The notes under the pieces were generated by a model. It was not told where the DNA came from. It made no database searches and was given only the letters and a program-made list of their open reading frames with translations. 19,394 bases of DNA from contig JAJYTJ010000068.1 in assembly GCA_021793115.1 (NCBI GenBank), positions 1 to 19,394 on the forward strand, given 5' to 3'. A program made the translations under genes and the position numbers. Source of the stretch: Actinomycetes bacterium (lineage in GTDB: Bacteria > Actinomycetota > Actinomycetes > Actinomycetales > Cellulomonadaceae). Shown here piece after piece: positions 15,040-19,394 of the stretch (the stretch's first letter is position 1; each line of letters starts with the position of its first letter).

Positions 15040-15678
15040 ATGACGCTGGACGTGGGCTGGGCGCTGGGGTGGGTACGCGGCGCCGCGACCTCGGTCACCG
15101 CGCACCGCGACGAGCTCATCGAGCTCGACCGCCAGATCGGCGACGGTGACCACGGCGCGAACATGGACCGCGGCTTCACCGCGGTCCTCGCCCGGCTGGA
15201 CGCCCTCGAGCGGCCGCTCGACCACGTGGGCGACGTGCTGCGGCTCGTCGCGACCACCCTGATGTCGACCGTCGGTGGCGCCGCCGGCCCGTTGTACGGC
15301 ACGGCGTTCCTGCGGGCGGCGAAGGTGTCGGACGTCGCCGTCCTCGACGCCTCGGCGACCGTCGCGCTGCTGGAGGCGGCGCTCGACGGGATCGTCGCCC
15401 GGGGCAACGCGGCGCCGGGGGAGAAGACGATGGTCGACGCGTGGGTGCCGGCGGTCGAGGCGGCCGTGCTGGCGGCCGACAACGGGGCGTCGCCCGAGGC
15501 GGTGCTCGCCGCCGCGGCCGTGGCGGCCGAGGGCGGCGCGCGCGCGACCATCCCGCTGGTCGCGACCAAGGGCCGGGCGTCCTACCTCGGCCCCCGGTCG
15601 GCCGGCCACCTGGACCCCGGCGCCCGGTCCAGCGAGCTGATCCTGCGGGCGGCGGCGGACGCCGCGACGGGCGCGTGA
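15040..15678 (+). CDS. dhaL: Dihydroxyacetone kinase subunit DhaL-like protein
   Basis: A 212-residue all-alpha protein matching DhaL, the ADP-binding subunit that helps phosphorylate dihydroxyacetone bound on DhaK. Seen directly: LDRQIGDGDHGANMDRGF, in which D30, D35 and D37 sit at the same positions as the magnesium-ADP ligands of E. coli DhaL. STVGGAAGPLYGTAFLRAA (about 80-98), GEKTMVDAWVPA and the C-terminal GRASYLGPRSAGHLDPGA also match. The start is ATG at 15040 with GGAAGGA 5 bases before it. No DhaK or PTS-like DhaM is in the window, so it may work with partners elsewhere or do something else. It overlaps the next gene by GTGA. Confidence 0.88.
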   Translation: MTLDVGWALGWVRGAATSVTAHRDELIELDRQIGDGDHGANMDRGFTAVLARLDALERPLDHVGDVLRLVATTLMSTVGGAAGPLYGTAFLRAAKVSDVAVLDASATVALLEAALDGIVARGNAAPGEKTMVDAWVPAVEAAVLAADNGASPEAVLAAAAVAAEGGARATIPLVATKGRASYLGPRSAGHLDPGARSSELILRAAADAATGA

Positions 15679-16109
15679 GCGCGGACGCGCCCGAGCCGGT
15701 CGTCGCAGGCCCGACGATCCGGCGCAAGCGCCCGGCGACGATCGTGTTCGCCGAGGCGATGTTGCTGCTCGAGGCCTTCCTGGTGGTGTTCGCCACCCTC
15801 GTCGGGCACGGCCTGCGCGTCGCCCCGGACGGCGCGGTGTGGGGCGTCGGGCTCGGGCTCGCGGCGGTGCTGGCGGTGCTGGCGGGCTGCCAGCGGTCTC
15901 GCGGCGGCCGGGTGGCCGGCTCGGTCGCCCAGGCGGCGGTGCTGGCGTGCGGGCTGGCGGTGCCGGCGATGGTCGCGATCGGTGGCGTGTTCGTCGTGCT
16001 CTGGGTCGCGATGATGCGGCTCGGCGGGCGCATCGACCGGGAGCGGGCGGCGTTCGACGCCGCCCACCCGGACGCGGTCGAGCCCCCGTCCGTGCGCCGG
16101 TCCCGCTGA
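15675..16109 (+). CDS. DUF4233 family membrane protein
   Basis: A 144-residue integral membrane protein of unknown function. Hydrophobic segments lie at about 22-45 (IVFAEAMLLLEAFLVVFATLVG), 53-72, and 84-117 (a long stretch that can make two helices), suggesting four membrane spans. The tails are charged: N-terminal RRKRP and C-terminal RRSR. The start is GTG at 15675, overlapping the dhaL stop as GTGA, so it is translationally coupled. In many actinobacteria a DUF4233 gene sits directly between folC and ndk, which matches this position and supports the call. Function unknown. Confidence 0.8.
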   Translation: MSADAPEPVVAGPTIRRKRPATIVFAEAMLLLEAFLVVFATLVGHGLRVAPDGAVWGVGLGLAAVLAVLAGCQRSRGGRVAGSVAQAAVLACGLAVPAMVAIGGVFVVLWVAMMRLGGRIDRERAAFDAAHPDAVEPPSVRRSR

Positions 16110-16110
16110 T

Positions 16111-16127
16111 CCGGCGTCCGGCGCCGG
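16111..16127 (+). terminator. Weak hairpin between DUF4233 and ndk
   Basis: CCGGCG pairs with CGCCGG around a 5-nt loop, starting 1 base after the DUF4233 stop. There is no T-run, and the ndk -10 box follows at once. Confidence 0.3.
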
Positions 16128-16132
16128 CCCGA

Positions 16133-16138
16133 TAGGGT
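16133..16138 (+). promoter_or_regulatory. Candidate -10 box for ndk
   Basis: TAGGGT ends 7 bases before the ATG at 16146. No ribosome site is visible, so a leaderless mRNA is likely. Confidence 0.5.
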
Positions 16139-16145
16139 GCAGCCC

Positions 16146-16571
16146 ATGGCTGACCTGCAGCGCACCCTCGTCCTCGTCAAGCCCGACGGCGTGCGGCGCG
16201 GCAACGTCGGCGAGGTGCTGCGGCGGATCGAGACCAAGGGCTACACGCTGGTCGCCCTCGAGCTGCGGGTCGCCGAACGCGGCCTGCTCGAGGAGCACTA
16301 CGCCGAGCACGCCGGCAAGCCGTTCCTGGCGGGCCTGCTCGACTTCATGACCTCCGGTCCGCTCGTCGCCGCCGTCGTCGAGGGGCACGGCGTGGTGGAG
16401 GGGTTCCGTTCGCTCGCCGGGGCGACCAACCCCACGACGGCGGCTCCCGGCACCATCCGCGGCGACCTGGCGCGGGACTGGGGGACCGCAGCCATCGAGA
16501 ACGTGGTGCACGGCTCGGACTCGCCGGAGTCGGCGGCCCGTGAGATCGCACTGTGGTTCCCCGCCCTCTGA
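16146..16571 (+). CDS. ndk: Nucleoside diphosphate kinase
   Basis: A 141-residue enzyme that moves phosphate from ATP to other NDPs through a phosphohistidine. Seen directly: [10 protein letters not shown] with K12, the [22 protein letters not shown] core, the nucleotide-binding [18 protein letters not shown], and the active-site His122 in [12 protein letters not shown], followed by the family ending EIALWF. Length is typical (135-150). The start is ATG at 16146; an earlier GTG at 16137 overlaps the -10 box and is rejected. The gene follows DUF4233 and precedes smc, with its own promoter signal. Confidence 0.97.
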   Translation: MADLQRTLVLVKPDGVRRGNVGEVLRRIETKGYTLVALELRVAERGLLEEHYAEHAGKPFLAGLLDFMTSGPLVAAVVEGHGVVEGFRSLAGATNPTTAAPGTIRGDLARDWGTAAIENVVHGSDSPESAAREIALWFPAL

Positions 16572-16605
16572 CAGCCACCTCCCCGACCAGGGTGCCGCGC
16601 CCGCC

Positions 16606-16611
16606 TAGGCT
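16606..16611 (+). promoter_or_regulatory. Candidate -10 box for smc
   Basis: TAGGCT ends 6 bases before the GTG at 16618, with no ribosome site, again pointing to a leaderless mRNA. Confidence 0.5.
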
Positions 16612-16617
16612 GCCCTC

Positions 16618-19394
16618 GTGCACCTGAAGACCCTCACGCTGCGCGGGTTCAAGTCGTTCGCCTCGGCGACGACGCTGACCCTCGAGCCGGGCATCACGTG
16701 CGTGGTGGGTCCTAACGGCTCGGGCAAGTCCAACGTCGTCGACGCGCTCACCTGGGTGATGGGTGAGCAGGGCGCGAAGACCCTGCGCGGCGGGACCATG
16801 GAGGACGTCATCTTCGCGGGCACGTCCGCACGCCCACCGCTGGGCCGCGCCGAGGTGTCCCTGACGATCGACAACGCCGACGGCCAGCTGCCGATCGAGT
16901 ACTCCGAGGTGACGATCTCGCGCACGCTGTTCCGCAACGGCGGCTCGGAGTACGCCATCAACGGCCGCACCTGCCGGCTGCTCGACATCCAGGAGCTGCT
17001 GAGCGACACCGGCATGGGCCGGCAGATGCACGTCGTCGTGGGTCAGGGCAAGCTCGACGAGGTGCTCCGGGCGACGCCGGACGAGATGCGGGGCTTCATC
17101 GAGGAGGCCGCCGGCGTGCTCAAGCACCGGCGCCGCAAGGAGAAGGCGCTGCGCAAGCTGGACGCGATGGCGGCCAACCTCACCCGGCTGGCCGACCTCA
17201 CGGCGGAGATCCGGCGCCAGCTCGGGCCGCTCGGACGCCAGGCGGAGGTGGCGCGCAAGGCCGCGGTGGTCCAGGCCGACGCGCGTGACGCGCGTGCCCG
17301 CCTGCTGGCCGACGACCTGGCGCAGCTGCAGGCGCAGCTCGCCCAGGAGGTCGCCGACGAGACCGCGCTGCGCGCGCGGCACGACGAGGTCGAGGCGCAG
17401 CTCACCGCGACGCGCACCGCCCTGGCGGCGCTCGAGCGCGAGGCGGCCGAGGCGGCACCGCACGTCGCCGAGGCCGGCGAGCTCTGGTACCGCCTCTCGG
17501 CGCTGCGCGAGCGGCTGCGCGGCACCGCGTCGCTCGCCGCCGACCGGGCGCGGCTGCTCGGGGATCCGGGCGCCGAGCGCACGCCGGGGCAGGACGTCGA
17601 CGAGCTGCTGGCGCAGGCGGAGCGGGTCCGCGCGGCCGAGGCGGAGCTGGTCGCCGAGGTGGGCGTCGCGCGAGCGGCGCTGGAGGCGGCGGTCGCGGCC
17701 CGGCAGCAGGCCGAGGAGCAGGCGCAGACGGCGGAGCGTGACCTGGCGAGCGCGCTGCGCGTCGCCGCGGACCGCCGGGAAGGCGTCGCGCGCCTGGCGG
17801 GGCAGGTGGGGGCTCGGCGCAGCCGGCTGGAGGCGACCGGCGAGGAGATCGGCCGGCTCCGGGCGACGCTGGCGGCGGCGGAGAACCGCACGCACGAGGC
17901 GACGACCCGGTTCACCGAGCTGGAGACCCAGGTGACGGGCGCCGAGGAGGGCGAGGAAGGGCTCGACGCGGCGCACGAGGCCGCGGCCGCCCGGCTCGAG
18001 GACGCGCACGCACGCGTCCAGGCGCTGTCCGACGAGCTGGCCGCCGCGGAGCGGGAGCGCGGCGCCCTGACGGCGCGTGCCGAGACCCTCGAGCTCAGCC
18101 TGTCCCGCAAGGACGGGGCCGGCGCGCTGCTCGCGGCCGACGCCCTCACCGGCACCATCGGCTCGGTCGCCGCGCTGCTGCAGGTGGACCAGCGGGACGA
18201 GGAGGCGATCGTCGCGGCGCTCGGCCCGCTCGCCGACGCGGTGGCGGTGGAGTCCGTCGACGCGGCCGTGGACGCGATCCGCTACCTGCGTACGGAGGAC
18301 GCGGGCCGCGCGACGCTGCTGGTCGGCACGTCGCAGGCCGAGCCGCACGCCGTGCTGGGTGAGCTGCCCGCCGGGGCGCGGCCCGCGATCGACCTGGTCC
18401 AGGCGCCGTCCCGGGTGCGCCCGACGGTGCGGGCGCTGCTCGCCGGCGTCGTCGTCGTCGACGACCTCGCCGCCGCGCGCGTCGTGCTCGCGCAACGGCC
18501 GGACCTCGTCGTCGCGACGCGTGCCGGCGACCTGCTGTCGGGCCGCCGGGCCTCGGGCGGCTCGTCGGGCGCGCCGAGCGCATTGCACCTGCAGGCGGCG
18601 CTCGACCAGGCCCGGTCGGGTGCGCAGGCGGCGAGCGCGTCCGCCGAGCGGCTGCGGTTCGCGCTCAGCGCCGCGCAGCAGGCGCGCGCCGACGCGCAGG
18701 CCGAGTACGACCGCACGCTCGAGCGCCTCAACGAGTCGGACGCCGCGCTGGCCGCGGTCGCCGAGCAGCTCGCCAACCTGGGGCAGGTCGCCCGGTCGGC
18801 GCGGGCCGAGGCAGAGCGCGTGCAGGCCTCGCTCGACGCCGCGGCGCGGGCGCTCGAGGAGGACACCGCGGCGCTCGCGGAGCTGACCGAGCGGCTGACC
18901 GCGGTGCAGGAGGCGCCCGCGGAGTCGGAGGCACGGATCCTCGCGGGCACGCAGCAGCGCGACGGCCTGGCCGCCGCGGCGGCGCAGGCGCGGGCGCGGG
19001 AGACCGAGGCGCGGCTGACGTTGCGGACCGCCGAGGAGCGGGCACGGGCGCTGTCCGGACGGGCCGAGTCGCTGGAGCGCGCCGCCCAGGCCGAGCGCGA
19101 GGCGCGTGAGCGCGTCGCGCGCCGCGAGGCCGCCCGGGCCCGTCAGGCGGCCACCGCGCGCGCGGTCGCCGAGGGCGCCGCCCGTGCGCTCGCCGTGCTC
19201 GAGGGCTCCCTGGCCCAGGCGTCGGACGGCAGGGCGGCCGCGGAGGCGGCCCGTGCCGAGCGGGACGTCCGGCTCACGGCCGCCCGGGCGGCCGCGGACG
19301 CGCTCGGCGCCGAGCTCGCGCAGCTCACCGACGTCGCCCACCGTGACGAGGTGGCCCGGACGCAGCAGCGCCTGAGGGTCGAGGCGCTGGCGCA
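16618..19394 (+). CDS. smc: Chromosome segregation ATPase SMC (3' end outside window)
   Basis: The core subunit of the bacterial condensin (with ScpA and ScpB), which organises and helps separate chromosomes. About 925 of some 1190 residues are visible and the frame is open to the right edge. Seen directly: the N-terminal head starting HLKTLTLRGFKSFAS, Walker A GPNGSGKS (31-38) with K37, and the Q-loop region VVVGQGKLDEVL..EEAAGVLKHRRRKEKALRKL (about 141-180). A first Ala/Glu/Arg-rich coiled coil covers about 165-510. The hinge (about 512-648) begins GTIGSVAALLQVDQRDEEAIVAALGPLADAVAVE. The second coiled coil runs to the edge. The signature motif and Walker B lie beyond the window. The start is GTG at 16618, placed by the conserved head and the -10 box. 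The coiled coils are unusually rich in Ala and Arg, as expected from the GC content. Confidence 0.96.
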   Translation, partial: MHLKTLTLRGFKSFASATTLTLEPGITCVVGPNGSGKSNVVDALTWVMGEQGAKTLRGGTMEDVIFAGTSARPPLGRAEVSLTIDNADGQLPIEYSEVTISRTLFRNGGSEYAINGRTCRLLDIQELLSDTGMGRQMHVVVGQGKLDEVLRATPDEMRGFIEEAAGVLKHRRRKEKALRKLDAMAANLTRLADLTAEIRRQLGPLGRQAEVARKAAVVQADARDARARLLADDLAQLQAQLAQEVADETALRARHDEVEAQLTATRTALAALEREAAEAAPHVAEAGELWYRLSALRERLRGTASLAADRARLLGDPGAERTPGQDVDELLAQAERVRAAEAELVAEVGVARAALEAAVAARQQAEEQAQTAERDLASALRVAADRREGVARLAGQVGARRSRLEATGEEIGRLRATLAAAENRTHEATTRFTELETQVTGAEEGEEGLDAAHEAAAARLEDAHARVQALSDELAAAERERGALTARAETLELSLSRKDGAGALLAADALTGTIGSVAALLQVDQRDEEAIVAALGPLADAVAVESVDAAVDAIRYLRTEDAGRATLLVGTSQAEPHAVLGELPAGARPAIDLVQAPSRVRPTVRALLAGVVVVDDLAAARVVLAQRPDLVVATRAGDLLSGRRASGGSSGAPSALHLQAALDQARSGAQAASASAERLRFALSAAQQARADAQAEYDRTLERLNESDAALAAVAEQLANLGQVARSARAEAERVQASLDAAARALEEDTAALAELTERLTAVQEAPAESEARILAGTQQRDGLAAAAAQARARETEARLTLRTAEERARALSGRAESLERAAQAEREARERVARREAARARQAATARAVAEGAARALAVLEGSLAQASDGRAAAEAARAERDVRLTAARAAADALGAELAQLTDVAHRDEVARTQQRLRVEALA

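Noticed and set aside
16345..19341. 998-codon minus-strand open frame
   Set aside because: It is the antisense of smc and part of ndk; the plus-strand frame has the Walker A motif, hinge and coiled coils.
1..19394. tRNA genes, CRISPR arrays, insertion sequences or prophage genes
   Set aside because: I looked on both strands and found no spaced direct repeats, transposase, integrase or tRNA-like cloverleaf; the T-box leader is the only structured RNA with clear motifs.

Overview
This 19.4-kb window is very GC-rich, with G or C at nearly every third codon position. It comes from an actinobacterium, most likely a Cellulomonadaceae or related Micrococcales member. The reasons are the codon bias, the actinobacterial-style short T-box leader on ileS, the block ileS-folC-(DUF4233)-ndk, an smc gene, a GH9 cellulase-family gene, F420-linked genes and several TANNNT -10 boxes set 6-8 nt from start codons (leaderless genes). 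No tRNA, rRNA, CRISPR array, transposase or phage gene is visible. LEFT (1-3603, minus strand): a compact ABC importer operon reads lipoprotein -> FecCD permease -> ATPase, the ATPase being cut by the window start. It most resembles the family annotated as a putative coenzyme F420-0 transporter. Just upstream, on the same strand, is a small deazaflavin (F420)-dependent nitroreductase-family protein. A 170-nt leader with three hairpins separates it from the importer. MIDDLE LEFT (3722-6202, plus strand): a class III PLP aminotransferase and a short-chain dehydrogenase probably form an operon. A 58-bp near-perfect tandem duplication sits at their junction. A strong hairpin terminator follows, then a truncated N-terminus of an ABC exporter that ends against the next gene. 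MIDDLE (6203-10048): a MerR/TipA-type regulator has a textbook 19-bp-spacer MerR promoter and no cysteine. It is divergent from a phosphoribosyltransferase, which is convergent and overlapping with a HAD phosphatase. The phosphatase in turn is divergent from a GH9 enzyme that has no signal peptide. RIGHT (10055-19394, plus strand): a housekeeping block. ileS is controlled by a T-box leader with an ATC specifier. folC overlaps ileS by ATGA. dhaL and a DUF4233 membrane protein overlap by GTGA. ndk and smc follow, each with a leaderless-type start, and smc runs off the right edge. HOW THEY WORK TOGETHER: the right block is core metabolism and chromosome biology (isoleucyl-tRNA charging, folate polyglutamylation, NTP balance, condensin). 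The left block suggests import of an F420-type deazaflavin next to an enzyme that could use it. The middle holds short accessory units with independent promoters and signs of recent rearrangement. The most interesting items are the F420-0 importer linked to an F420 enzyme, the duplicated translation-start region at 5045-5161, the exporter remnant at 6006-6202, the MerR operator, and a lone dhaL between folC and DUF4233.
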